The notes under the pieces are model-generated. The model was not told the origin of the DNA. It made no database searches and worked only from the letters and a program-made list of their open reading frames with translations. The translations under genes and the position numbers were made by a program. DNA of 64,000 bases from Streptomyces sp. NRRL S-646 (GTDB taxonomy: Bacteria > Actinomycetota > Actinomycetes > Streptomycetales > Streptomycetaceae), in the NCBI RefSeq assembly GCF_000720765.1, contig NZ_JODC01000004.1, forward strand, positions 62,001-126,000, in the 5' to 3' direction. The first letter of the stretch is position 1; each line of letters begins with the position of its first letter. Positions 24,575 to 33,337 of the stretch are shown here, piece by piece.

Positions 24575-24615
24575 TTGCCCATGACAACAACGTCCCTTAC
24601 TGTGCACGTTCTCAG
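24575..24615 (+). promoter_or_regulatory. GH53 promoter with overlapping regulatory repeat
   Basis: TTGCCC (24575-24580) and TACTGT (24598-24603) are 17 bases apart. The second copy of the repeat, TGTGCACGTTCTCAG (24601-24615), overlaps the -10 box and start site, so a bound protein would block transcription. A half-related GACAAC sequence (24583-24588) lies in the spacer. Confidence 0.5.
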
Positions 24616-24660
24616 CAGTTGGCGTCTCGTCAACTCGACGCCGGGTCAAAGGAGATCGGG

Positions 24661-25785
24661 ATGTCCGTGCACGGCTCCAGGCGCACCATGAAGGTCGCCG
24701 CCCTGCTCGCAGTGGCCGCCGCGCTGCCGGCGGCCATGCTCACCACGCCGACGAGCGCCTCCGCCGCGGGCTCGCTCAGCATGCTCGGCGCCGATGTCTC
24801 GACGGCACAGCGGGCACTCGACCTGGGCGCCAAGTACTACGACGCGAACGGCAACGCCAAGGACCCGCTGGACATCCTCAAGGGCGCCGGCGTGAACTAC
24901 GTCCGCCTGCGGATCTGGAACAACCCGGCCGGCGGCTACAACAACAAGGCCAAGGTCCTGGCGTACGCGAAGACGGTCAAGGCGAAGGGCCTCAAACTGC
25001 TGGTGGACTTCCACTACTCGGACACCTGGGCGGATCCGGGCAAGCAGTACAAGCCCGCGGCCTGGTCCGGGCACGGCATCAGCCGGTTGCAGACCGACGT
25101 CTACAACTACACGTACGACGTCTGCAACAGCCTCAAGGCCCAGGGCACGACTCCGGACAGCGTGCAGATCGGCAACGAGATCAACGTCGGCATGCTGTGG
25201 GACGACGGCAAGGTGATCAACAACGACTTCACCAACCTCAGCCTCCTGCTCAAGTCCGGCTACAACGCGACCAAGGCATGCAACAGCGGTACCAAGGTGG
25301 TCATTCACACGGCGGACGCGGACAGCGACGCTCACGCCCGCTGGTTCTACGACGGCATCAGGGCCAAGGGCGTCAACTGGGACATCACCGGGCTGTCCTA
25401 CTACTGCATGTGGCACGGCACGCCGGCCAACATGGGCAGCGTCGTGTCCGACATGAAGTCCCGGTACGGCAAGGACGTGATCATCGCCGAGACGGCGTAC
25501 CCGTTCACCGCGGGCAACGCGGACGGCACGGCCAACTCGGTCACCTCCGGCTGCTCGGGCTACCCCCTCACCTGGCAGGGCCAGGCGGCCAACTTCACGG
25601 CCGTGCAGAACACGGCCCGCACTGCGGGCGCGATCGGCGTCTTCTACTGGGAGCCGACCTGGTACGCGGTCCCCGGCAACGGATGGGATCCCGCCGACAT
25701 CAACAACAGCGGAGACGGCTGGGACAACATGGCCGCCTTCAACTGGACCGGCCACGTGAACCCGAACATCAAGTGGACTCCGTGA
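24661..25785 (+). CDS. Secreted GH53 endo-beta-1,4-galactanase
   Basis: The 374-residue secreted enzyme has a signal peptide (about 1-37, ending SASAAG) and a GH53 (beta/alpha)8 barrel. The acid/base is Glu173 in QIGNEINVGM and the nucleophile Glu277 in IIAETAYPF. Other family segments are VNYVRLRIWNNP and LLVDFHYSDTWADPGKQ. It cleaves the beta-1,4-galactan backbone of type I arabinogalactan outside the cell. AAAGGAG lies eight bases before the ATG. The GH43 protein encoded before it could strip arabinose side chains from the same polymer, and the GH27 alpha-galactosidase and sugar ABC transporters in the window could handle products. No carbohydrate-binding module is attached. Confidence 0.93.
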   Translation: MSVHGSRRTMKVAALLAVAAALPAAMLTTPTSASAAGSLSMLGADVSTAQRALDLGAKYYDANGNAKDPLDILKGAGVNYVRLRIWNNPAGGYNNKAKVLAYAKTVKAKGLKLLVDFHYSDTWADPGKQYKPAAWSGHGISRLQTDVYNYTYDVCNSLKAQGTTPDSVQIGNEINVGMLWDDGKVINNDFTNLSLLLKSGYNATKACNSGTKVVIHTADADSDAHARWFYDGIRAKGVNWDITGLSYYCMWHGTPANMGSVVSDMKSRYGKDVIIAETAYPFTAGNADGTANSVTSGCSGYPLTWQGQAANFTAVQNTARTAGAIGVFYWEPTWYAVPGNGWDPADINNSGDGWDNMAAFNWTGHVNPNIKWTP

Positions 25786-25808
25786 CGAGGACCGCGCGTT
25801 GACGGTGC

Positions 25809-26891
25809 CTAGCCCGCGAGCCCGGCCTTGCGGCAGGCGGGCCGGAGCGCGCGGGTGCAGATCTCGTCGATGGTGTACACGCCGTCCTTGACGAGCGTCT
25901 GCTCGATGGTGCGGGCCGTCACAGGCCTCGGTGTGAGCAGCACTGACGGGATACGGCTGGTGGTGGGGCTGTCGGTCGTCGTGGGGGCGACGTTGCGGGG
26001 ATCGTCGCCACGCCCCAGCGCCACGGCCATGGCGGCGGCCGCATCCGCCTCCGCGCGGAACGGTTTGTAGACCGTCATGTACTGCTCTCCCACGACGATC
26101 CGCCGTACGGCGTCGAGGTCCGCGTCCTGACCGGTGACCGGGGGAAGTGGCCTGACGCCGGCGCGCTTGAGGGCGGAGACGGCGCCCGCGGCTATCGCGT
26201 CGTTGGCCGCCAGGACCCCGCCGATCCGGTCCGGGCCCAGGGCCGCGACGGCGGCGGACATCTGGGCGTGGGCGTCGTCCGTGCTCCAGCCCTGGATGGC
26301 GTACGACCTGCCGATCCTGACCTTGCCCGCCAGGACGGACAGGGCGCCCTTTCTGAACCAGGCCGCGTTGGGGCTGGTCGGATCGCCGTTCAGCATGACG
26401 ACCTGCCTGCTCTTCGCCCGCCCGTCCATCGCCTTCAGGAGCGCCTCGCCCTGGAGCCTGCCGACCTGCCCTCCGTCGAAGCTGACGTAGCCGGAGACCG
26501 GGCCTTCCGCGAGCCGGTCGTAGGCGACGACCGGTACGTCCGCCCGGTGGGCTTCGAGGATGGAGGAACGGAGCGCCCTCGCGTCGGCGGCGTCGAGGAT
26601 CAGGACCCGGACCCCCTTGGTGATCATGGAGGTCAGCTGTTGCCGCTGTCGGTCCGCGTCGTCCTCGGCGTTGGCGTACTCCACGCTGCAGCGCGGACAC
26701 AGCTCCTTCAGCCGCTTCTCGATCAGCGGTCTGTCGGAGTGCTCCCAGCGGGGGACCGACCGGCTCGGGAGCAGCAGGCCGACGGTGAAGCTGTCCGAGC
26801 CCGTCCCCTTGTCGCCTCCGCAGGCGGTCTGGGGCATCGTCATGAGTCCCACCACGAGGGCGGCGGCCACGTGCCACAGGCGGGTTCTCAC
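25809..26891 (-). CDS. Sugar-binding lipoprotein (XylF/FrcB type) coupled to a SpoIIE phosphatase
   Basis: The 360-residue type-I periplasmic-binding protein has a signal peptide with a lipobox ending PQTACGG. Core segments are FTVGLLLPS, SMITKGVRVLILDA, VPVVAYDRL, VSGYVSFDGGQVGRLQGEAL, VVMLNGDPTSPNA, GVLAANDAIA and PPVTGQDADLDAV. GTG 26891 is chosen because AGGGGG precedes it, and it overlaps the phosphatase stop codon by four bases. No permease or ATPase follows on this strand. It is a clear paralogue of the protein encoded at 29675. It may serve as a sugar sensor for the phosphatase or as an alternative binding protein for the transporter at 30811-32855. Confidence 0.9.
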   Translation of the reverse strand: MRTRLWHVAAALVVGLMTMPQTACGGDKGTGSDSFTVGLLLPSRSVPRWEHSDRPLIEKRLKELCPRCSVEYANAEDDADRQRQQLTSMITKGVRVLILDAADARALRSSILEAHRADVPVVAYDRLAEGPVSGYVSFDGGQVGRLQGEALLKAMDGRAKSRQVVMLNGDPTSPNAAWFRKGALSVLAGKVRIGRSYAIQGWSTDDAHAQMSAAVAALGPDRIGGVLAANDAIAAGAVSALKRAGVRPLPPVTGQDADLDAVRRIVVGEQYMTVYKPFRAEADAAAAMAVALGRGDDPRNVAPTTTDSPTTSRIPSVLLTPRPVTARTIEQTLVKDGVYTIDEICTRALRPACRKAGLAG

Positions 26892-29422
26892 CGTCGGCCC
26901 CCTCGTTCCGTCCCCGGATCCGAGGCGGTCGGCGCCGGTGCTCGTCCCGGCAGGACGATTTCGCTCCACACCTGTTTGCCGCCGGCCACCGGCATCGAGC
27001 CGAACGACTCCGACATCGCCTCGACCAGGAGCAGGCCCCTGCCGCCGGTCGACTCCCAGTCCACGATCACCGGCTTGGCGGGGGCGCGGGGCGAGGAGTC
27101 CCCCACACAGACCCGTACCCGGTCACCCCGGAGCATGAGGTCGAGGCGGACCGGGCCCTGTGTGTGGACCAGGGCGTTGGTGACGAGTTCGGACACGACC
27201 AGCAGGACCGCGTCGGCCACGTCGTCGGCCTGCCAGTTGCGCAGCGTGCGGGCGGTGAAGCGGCGGGCGTGCATGACGGCGTCGGGCAGCCGCCACACCA
27301 CCCAGCCGGCCCTGATCGGCCGGGTCCCCATGCCGTCGTAGCGCAGCAGCAGCACCGCGACGTCGTCCTCGCGGCGGCCGACGTCGCCGAGGAGTTGGTC
27401 GGCCATGCGCCCCAGATCCGCCGGATCGGCCGCGGCGAGCGCCGTGCGTGTCTGGCGCATGCCCTCGTCGAGGGGCAGCCCGGCGGCCTCGACCAGGCCG
27501 TCGGTGACCAGGGCGAGGACCGTGCCGGGAGACAGCTCCACCGCCGTCATGGGGAATTCCGCCTCTTGGAGGATGCCCAGCGGGAGCCCGCCCTCGACCT
27601 CGATCTCCTCGGTGCTGCCGTCGGGGTGGCGCACCAGGGGGGCGAGGTGCCCGGCCCGCACGAAGAGGGTGTTGCCCTGCTCCAGGTCCAGTTCGGCGTA
27701 GCAGCAGGTGGCGAAGAGGTCGGTCTCCATGCCGACGAGCAGGCGGTTGGCGTGGGAGACGACCACGTCGGGCGGGTGGCCCTCCACGGCGTAGGCCCTG
27801 ACGGCGGTACGCATCTGGCCCATGATGGTCGCGGCTCCCGCGCTGTGCCCCTGCACGTCGCCGATCACCAGGGCCACCCGGTCCTCGGACAGGGCGATGA
27901 CGTCGTACCAGTCGCCGCCCACCTGCAGGCCACGCCTGGCGGGCAGATACCGGGCCACGGCCGTTCCGCCGGGCAGGTTCGGGAGACGCCGGGGCAGCAG
28001 GCTGCGCTGCAGCATCGTGGCGAGTTCCTGCTCGGCGTCGTGCTCGTGCGCCCGTTTGAGGGCCTGTCCGACCAGCGCCGCGGTGGCGGTCAGCAGGGAC
28101 CGTTCGTCGGGGGCGAACTCGTGCGGCTGGTCCCAGCCGACCAGGCAGACGCCGGTGACCCGGCCCCTGGCGGGCAGCGGCAGGACGGCCAGGCCTCCGT
28201 TGCCGATGCCCGCGAGGTTCGGTTCGAAGGCCGTGCCGGCCGGCCACAGGTCCAACCGCCCGTCGCGCAGGGCAAGTTGAAGAGTGGGCAGGGCGCTGAC
28301 GGGTGCGTCGGGCCACTCGGTACGCCACTCGGCACGCCAGGCCTCCGGCCAGGCGGCGGGCTGCGGCGGATCGAGCACGGTCACCATCAGCCGGTCGCCC
28401 TGCAGCTCCGCAAGGGCCACCCGGTCGGCGCCCAGCGGCTCCCGCAGCGCGGTGACCACGACGCGGCCGACGTCACGGACCGTGGTGGCGTCGTCGAGTG
28501 CGGCGGTCAGCCACTGGATCCTGGAGACGTCGTCGGGGCCCCGGCGCAGCACCGAGGTCGCCGTCACCACGCCCAGAACCTGCTCGGGACGGTCGTCGGT
28601 GCCCGCCACGACCCGGCAGCTCAGCCTCAGCCAGCGCATCTCCCCCGTCGGTCCGCGCACCCGGAACTCCAGCTCCCGCCGGCCGAACGCCTGAGGGGCC
28701 GGCTCCAGGACCGACACCAGCGCGTGCATGTCCTCGGGCAGGGCGTGCGCAAGCAGGGTGTCCGCCTTGCCGTCGAAGTCGGCCGGCGTGATACCGAGGA
28801 GTTCGAGCAGGGCGTCGTCCGCGTCGATCAGGCCGGTGTCGGGCACCAGCACGAACGAGCCGACGCGCAGGCTCCGCAGGGCGGGACCCAGCAGCGGCGA
28901 CGGCGGGGACCGGCCGGCAGCGGCCAGCAGAAGACCCGCGACGGCATCGGCGTACCGCTCCAGGAAGCGGCGCTGCTCGTCCTCGAAGCCGTCCGCGGAG
29001 CCCCCCAGGACGACCAGGCAGCCGAGCCGGCTGCCGTCCGCCTCCAGCGGCAGGGCGCCGAGCGAGGCCTCCGTGTGCGGCGGTGTGGGCGCGCCCTCGG
29101 AGTAGGCGGCCAGTTCCGCGGGACTGAGCCACAGCGACCGGTCGGTGCGGAAGGCGTGCGCGGCGGGTGAGCCCCCCGACAGGGACAGACACTCGGGCAG
29201 CCGGTAGTCGGAAACGGCCCAGCGGGCCGTCTCCGCCAGTCGGAGCTCGTCCTTGTCCCCGGCGGGCACATAGACGGCTGCCATGGCCGCTCCGGCGAAG
29301 GTCAGAGCGCGCTCGTCCGCTGCCGCCTCCGGCACCGCGGGCAGCCCACCCGCGTCCGCGGCATCGGCTCCGGATGCCCGCAGCTGAGAGACTCCGGCCC
29401 GGGCACCGCCGTCTTCAGGCAT
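26888..29422 (-). CDS. SpoIIE/RsbU-type PP2C phosphatase with GAF, PAS and HATPase domains
   Basis: The 844-residue signalling protein has a GAF domain (about 35-190), PAS domain (about 200-300), second GAF (about 320-470), SpoIIE phosphatase (about 480-690; GGDWYDV, GDVQGHS, VTDGLVEA, DDVAVLLL) and C-terminal HATPase_c domain (about 710-830; VSELVTNALVHTQG, STGGRGLLLVEAM). This is the plan of RsbU-like phosphatases that act on anti-anti-sigma proteins, with an added RsbW-like module. The first gene of a two-gene unit, it is followed with four-base overlap by the sugar-binding lipoprotein gene. It is divergent from the paralogous binding-protein/ABC operon across 252 bases. Confidence 0.9.
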   Translation of the reverse strand: MPEDGGARAGVSQLRASGADAADAGGLPAVPEAAADERALTFAGAAMAAVYVPAGDKDELRLAETARWAVSDYRLPECLSLSGGSPAAHAFRTDRSLWLSPAELAAYSEGAPTPPHTEASLGALPLEADGSRLGCLVVLGGSADGFEDEQRRFLERYADAVAGLLLAAAGRSPPSPLLGPALRSLRVGSFVLVPDTGLIDADDALLELLGITPADFDGKADTLLAHALPEDMHALVSVLEPAPQAFGRRELEFRVRGPTGEMRWLRLSCRVVAGTDDRPEQVLGVVTATSVLRRGPDDVSRIQWLTAALDDATTVRDVGRVVVTALREPLGADRVALAELQGDRLMVTVLDPPQPAAWPEAWRAEWRTEWPDAPVSALPTLQLALRDGRLDLWPAGTAFEPNLAGIGNGGLAVLPLPARGRVTGVCLVGWDQPHEFAPDERSLLTATAALVGQALKRAHEHDAEQELATMLQRSLLPRRLPNLPGGTAVARYLPARRGLQVGGDWYDVIALSEDRVALVIGDVQGHSAGAATIMGQMRTAVRAYAVEGHPPDVVVSHANRLLVGMETDLFATCCYAELDLEQGNTLFVRAGHLAPLVRHPDGSTEEIEVEGGLPLGILQEAEFPMTAVELSPGTVLALVTDGLVEAAGLPLDEGMRQTRTALAAADPADLGRMADQLLGDVGRREDDVAVLLLRYDGMGTRPIRAGWVVWRLPDAVMHARRFTARTLRNWQADDVADAVLLVVSELVTNALVHTQGPVRLDLMLRGDRVRVCVGDSSPRAPAKPVIVDWESTGGRGLLLVEAMSESFGSMPVAGGKQVWSEIVLPGRAPAPTASDPGTERGGRR

Positions 29423-29674
29423 GTCCGCAACCTACCTCCCGTCCGTGCCGCGGATGCGGCTGAGATCGGGCGTCCCCACAACAGAATCGCATATCGGAGC
29501 AAAGCGCCACTGCATTCGCAGATCGCCGTAGCCGGTGCCACACTGACGGCATGGTCGTCTTGCCGCTCACGTGAGAGGGCCAGGTGTCGCCGCGTGCGGG
29601 CAGCGACCAGTGCTCTTGTGGATCTCCATGCCAGGCGTGACCGCCCGACCCGCGCACGGAGGGAGGTCTCGCAC

Positions 29675-30763
29675 ATGAAGGCCTGCATACGGGGCGCGGC
29701 CATCGTCATGACCGCGGTCTCGACGGCCGTTGCTGTGCCGGCCTGCGGGGCGGGCACCGGAAGCGACTCCGACGGGGGGAACTCACCGAAGATCGCGCTG
29801 CTGCTGCCGGACGCCACCACGGCCCGCTGGGAGACACAGGACAGGCCCTTGCTCGAGAAGAAGATCATGCAGCTGTGCCGGCACTGCACGATCGAGTACG
29901 CCAACGCCAAGGGCGATGTGGCCTTCCAGCAGGAGCAGATGGACTCGATGATCACCAAGGGCGTCGATGCGATCTTGCTGGTGGCGGTGGACGCCAGATC
30001 GCTCGGCGCGTCAGTGCAGGAGGCGGCCCGGGCGGACATCCCGGTGATCGCCTACGACCGCCTCGCGCAGGGCCCGATCTCGGGTTACGTCTCGTTCGAC
30101 GGCGAGGAGGTCGGCAGGCTCCAGGGCAGGGCACTGCTGAAGGCCATGGGCAACCACGGCCCCACGCCCCAGATCGTCATGATGAACGGCGATCCCAGCG
30201 ACCCCAATGCGGTGTCGTTCAAGAAGGGCGCACTGTCCGTGCTCACGGGGAGGGTGAAGATCGGCAAGGCGTACGACACGCCGCAGTGGCGGCCGGAGAT
30301 CGCGAACACGAACATGTCCGGCGCGATCGCCGCCCTGGGCGTGGCCCATATCCAGGGGGTCTACTCCGCCAACGACGGCCTCGCCGGGGCCAGCATCTCC
30401 GCCCTCAAGGCGAACAAGGTCGACCCGCTGCCCCCGGTCACCGGGCAGGACGCCGAACTCGGAGCCGTGCAGCGCATCGTCGCCGGCGATCAGTACATGA
30501 CCGTCTACAAGCCCTTCGGCCCCGAGGCGTCCGCCGGCGCCGCCATGACCGTGGCCGCGGCGCGCCGGACCGCCCTCGAGAAGGTCGCCAAGGACAAGGT
30601 GAGGCCCGGCGGTGGGAAGACCGTTCCGGCCGTTCTGCTCACCCCCGTGTCCGTGACCGCCGCCAACATCAAGGACACCTTGGTCAAGGACGGCTTCTAC
30701 ACCGTCCAACAGATCTGCGTCCCCCGACTCGAGGCCGCCTGCAGCAGGTCCGGACTGACCTGA
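29675..30763 (+). CDS. Sugar-binding lipoprotein of FrcBCA/Xyl-type ABC transporter
   Basis: The 362-residue type-I binding protein has a signal peptide and lipobox ending AVPACG. Core segments parallel the 25809 paralogue throughout: KIALLLPDATTARWETQDRP, DSMITKGVDAILLVA, IPVIAYDRLAQGPISGYVSF, MMNGDPSDPNAVSFKKG, VYSANDGLAG and PPVTGQDAELGAVQRIVAG. The paired cysteines near residue 75 (LCRHC) are shared with the paralogue (LCPRC), so a disulfide is plausible. GGGAGG precedes the ATG. It is the first gene of an ABC operon for a monosaccharide such as xylose, ribose or fructose. Confidence 0.92.
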   Translation: MKACIRGAAIVMTAVSTAVAVPACGAGTGSDSDGGNSPKIALLLPDATTARWETQDRPLLEKKIMQLCRHCTIEYANAKGDVAFQQEQMDSMITKGVDAILLVAVDARSLGASVQEAARADIPVIAYDRLAQGPISGYVSFDGEEVGRLQGRALLKAMGNHGPTPQIVMMNGDPSDPNAVSFKKGALSVLTGRVKIGKAYDTPQWRPEIANTNMSGAIAALGVAHIQGVYSANDGLAGASISALKANKVDPLPPVTGQDAELGAVQRIVAGDQYMTVYKPFGPEASAGAAMTVAAARRTALEKVAKDKVRPGGGKTVPAVLLTPVSVTAANIKDTLVKDGFYTVQQICVPRLEAACSRSGLT

Positions 30764-30810
30764 AGAACCGGCTTCGACCGAGTCCGAGCCCCGGGAAGGA
30801 GATGGTCTTC

Positions 30811-31581
30811 GTGCCGGATTCTCCCTTGCTGGCGCTGCACGGCGTGTGCAGACGCTTCGGTGCCGTCGAGGTCCTCAAAGACGTCGAGCTGGAGATCCAT
30901 GCCGGCCAGGTCGTCGCCCTGCTCGGCGACAACGGTGCCGGCAAGTCCACCCTCGTCAAAGTGATCTCCGGCGTCGCCCCCGCGGACAAGGGCGTCATCG
31001 AGTGGGAGGGCCGCACGGTGCACATCAGGCGCCCGCACGACGCCCGGGACCTCGGCATCGCCACCGTCTACCAGGACCTCTCGCTGTGCGGGAACCTCGA
31101 CGTGGTCGGCAATCTCTTCCTCGGCCGGGAGATCCGCAGGTTCGGGTTCCTCGACGAGATGGCGATGGAGAGCCGCACCATCGAGCTGCTCAAACGCCTC
31201 ACCAGGAACGTCCCCGAACTGCGCGCCCCGGTCGTCTCCCTGTCCAGCGGCCAGCGCCAGACGGTCGCCATCGCACGGTCGCTCCTCGGCGAGCCCCGGG
31301 TCCTCCTCCTGGACGAACCGACCGCGGCGCTGGGCTTCGAGCAGACCACCGAGGTCCTGGACCTCGTCGACGCGCTGCGCGACCGCGGCATGGGAGTGCT
31401 GCTCATCAGCCACAACATGGGGGACGTCAAAGCACTCGCGGACCGGGCCGCGGTGCTGCGGCTCGGCCGCAACAACGGCTTCTTCAACGTGAACACCGCG
31501 TCCCAGGAACAGATCATCTCCTCCATCACCGGTGCCACGGAGAACGTGCCCCGCCGGCCGGCCACCCACGAGGCGTGGTGA
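30811..31581 (+). CDS. Sugar ABC transporter ATP-binding protein (single-domain, FrcA-like)
   Basis: The 256-residue ATPase has Walker A GDNGAGKST, signature LSSGQRQTVA and Walker B RVLLLDEPTAAL. It has a single ATPase domain; XylG, RbsA and AraG fuse two. That makes it FrcA-like. GTG 30811 is preferred because GGAAGGAG lies nine bases upstream; an in-frame ATG at 30802 abuts the site and is too close. It is followed 14 bases later by the permease gene. Confidence 0.92.
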   Translation: MPDSPLLALHGVCRRFGAVEVLKDVELEIHAGQVVALLGDNGAGKSTLVKVISGVAPADKGVIEWEGRTVHIRRPHDARDLGIATVYQDLSLCGNLDVVGNLFLGREIRRFGFLDEMAMESRTIELLKRLTRNVPELRAPVVSLSSGQRQTVAIARSLLGEPRVLLLDEPTAALGFEQTTEVLDLVDALRDRGMGVLLISHNMGDVKALADRAAVLRLGRNNGFFNVNTASQEQIISSITGATENVPRRPATHEAW

Positions 31582-31595
31582 AAGGGATGCGCCGT

Positions 31596-32855
31596 ATGAC
31601 GGACAACACGCGGGCCGAAGAGGCCACCGCCGCAGATTCCCGTGGGCCGCACGGCCGGGAGGCTGTCGCCCTCGCCCTGAAGGACGGGGCCGATCTCCTG
31701 CGGCGCAGGTTCCGCGCCGGTGAACTGGGCTCGCTGCCCGTGGCCCTCGTTCTCGCCACGGTCTGGATCATCTTCCAGTCCCTCAACGACAACTTCCTCT
31801 CACCCCGGAACCTGTCGAATCTCAGCGTGGACATCGTGGGGACCGGCCTGATCGCGGTCGGCATCGTCTTCGTGCTGCTGCTCGGTGAACTCGACCTGTC
31901 GGTGGGCTCGATCAGCGGCTTCGCCGCGGCCATCTTCGCCGTGCTGAACGTGAACAACGGCGTGCCCGAATGGATCGCCCTCATCCTCGCGGTGCTCGCG
32001 GGCACCGCGGCGGGAGCCGTCCAGGGCTTCTCCTGCGCCAAGACCCGGGTACCGGCCTTCGTCGTCACACTGGCGGGGCTGCTCACCTGGAACGGCCTGA
32101 TGCTCTACGTCCTCGGCACCAGCGGCACGGTCAACCTCGACGAGAACGGGCTGGTCGCCGAGTTGACCAGTTACTACTTCACCAATGACGCCGTCGCCTA
32201 CGGCCTGGCGGCGCTCTGCGCCGGCATCGTCTTCCTGATGTCGTACCTGGACCGGCGCCGCCGCGTGGCCGCCGGCATGCCGCACCGCTCGCTGCGGGAG
32301 ATCGCCGTGCGCACGGGAGGACTCGCGGTGGTCGCGTTCACCACGGCGTATCTGCTCAACCGGTTCCAGGGCCTGCCGCTGGCCCTTCTGATCTTCCTCG
32401 TGGTGGTGGCCGGCCTCGACATCGTCCTGCGCCACACGCACTACGGCCGGCAGGTCTACGCGCTGGGCGGCGGCGTCGAGGCGGCCCGTCGCGCCAGCCT
32501 CAATGTGACGGGCATCCAGACCGCGGTGCTCGCGGTCTCCGGGACGATGGCCGCGATCGGCGGCCTGTTCCTCGCCTCGCGCATCACCTCGGTCAGCCAG
32601 AGCTCGGGATCGGGAGTCCTGCTGCTCAACGCCATCGCGGCGGCCGTCATCGGCGGCACCAGCCTGTTCGGAGGACGCGGTACGACCTGGTCCGCGGTGC
32701 TCGGCATGCTGGTCATCCAGTCGATCGCCTCCGGCATGGCGATCACGGACACCCCCACGGCCATCCAGTTCGTCATCACGGGCGGGGTGCTCTTCGCGGC
32801 CGTGGTCATCGACGCACTGTCGCGGCGCTCGCAGGAGGCGCACGGGCGGGCCTGA
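31596..32855 (+). CDS. Sugar ABC transporter permease (XylH/FrcC type)
   Basis: The 419-residue membrane protein has about ten helices. It carries the family segments GELDLSVGSISG, VPAFVVTLAGLLTWNG, YGRQVYALGGGVEAARRASL, NAIAAAVIGGTSLFGGRG and a final AAVVIDALSRR. It is longer than RbsC-type permeases and matches XylH/FrcC. ATG 31596 is chosen over ATG 31587 since AAAGGG is too close to the latter. It completes a three-gene importer with the binding protein and ATPase. The gene ends a co-directional unit; no terminator hairpin was obvious. Confidence 0.92.
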   Translation: MTDNTRAEEATAADSRGPHGREAVALALKDGADLLRRRFRAGELGSLPVALVLATVWIIFQSLNDNFLSPRNLSNLSVDIVGTGLIAVGIVFVLLLGELDLSVGSISGFAAAIFAVLNVNNGVPEWIALILAVLAGTAAGAVQGFSCAKTRVPAFVVTLAGLLTWNGLMLYVLGTSGTVNLDENGLVAELTSYYFTNDAVAYGLAALCAGIVFLMSYLDRRRRVAAGMPHRSLREIAVRTGGLAVVAFTTAYLLNRFQGLPLALLIFLVVVAGLDIVLRHTHYGRQVYALGGGVEAARRASLNVTGIQTAVLAVSGTMAAIGGLFLASRITSVSQSSGSGVLLLNAIAAAVIGGTSLFGGRGTTWSAVLGMLVIQSIASGMAITDTPTAIQFVITGGVLFAAVVIDALSRRSQEAHGRA

Positions 32856-33337
32856 CACATCGACCTTCTTGTCGATACGTCCTGACAAACTGGTGACCAC
32901 TCGCGAAGTGGCGTCCTGACCTCAGCAAAGGCATCAACCATCCGCACTGTCACGGGTGTTCACGGGACGGCCGCTCGGCCGCCGAAACCAGGTGCGCGGC
33001 GGGACGACACAAGATCCTTCGCGACTGCCGACAGCACGGCGACGGCCTCCACCACGCAGTCCAGGCCGTCGCGGACCTGCACAACCTCGCCCCGGCCGCG
33101 TGATCAGCACAGCCGTAAGCGGGCCCTGACCTGCAAACTCACGGCCTTCTGCAACGCACTTTACGGACAGAACAGCATCTCGGCGCCGCCGGGCGTGACG
33201 GTGCGACCGGTGGCGCGGGAGGGATCCCCCACCACCGGCCAGGACGCCTTTCGACCGTCGGCACGCTCAGCGTGATCTGCAGAGTGGAGCAGCCTCCGGC
33301 GGCCTCTGCACACCTCCGACACCCGACCGAGACTCTG
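32856..33337. other. Intergenic stretch with a transposase remnant
   Basis: About 480 bases hold no intact gene. The only recognisable element is the transposase C-terminal remnant at 33011-33103. The rest shows no reading frame with family resemblance. No paired terminal inverted repeats of an insertion sequence were seen. Confidence 0.5.
33011..33103 (+). pseudogene. C-terminal remnant of an IS5-like DDE transposase
   Basis: The frame reads KILRDCRQHGDGLHHAVQAV and then ADLHNLAPAA with a TGA stop. This matches the usual C-terminus of IS5-group (DDE_Tnp_4) transposases of Streptomyces as I recall them. About 90% of the gene is missing. It marks an old insertion sequence at the end of the sugar ABC operon. 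Confidence 0.65.
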
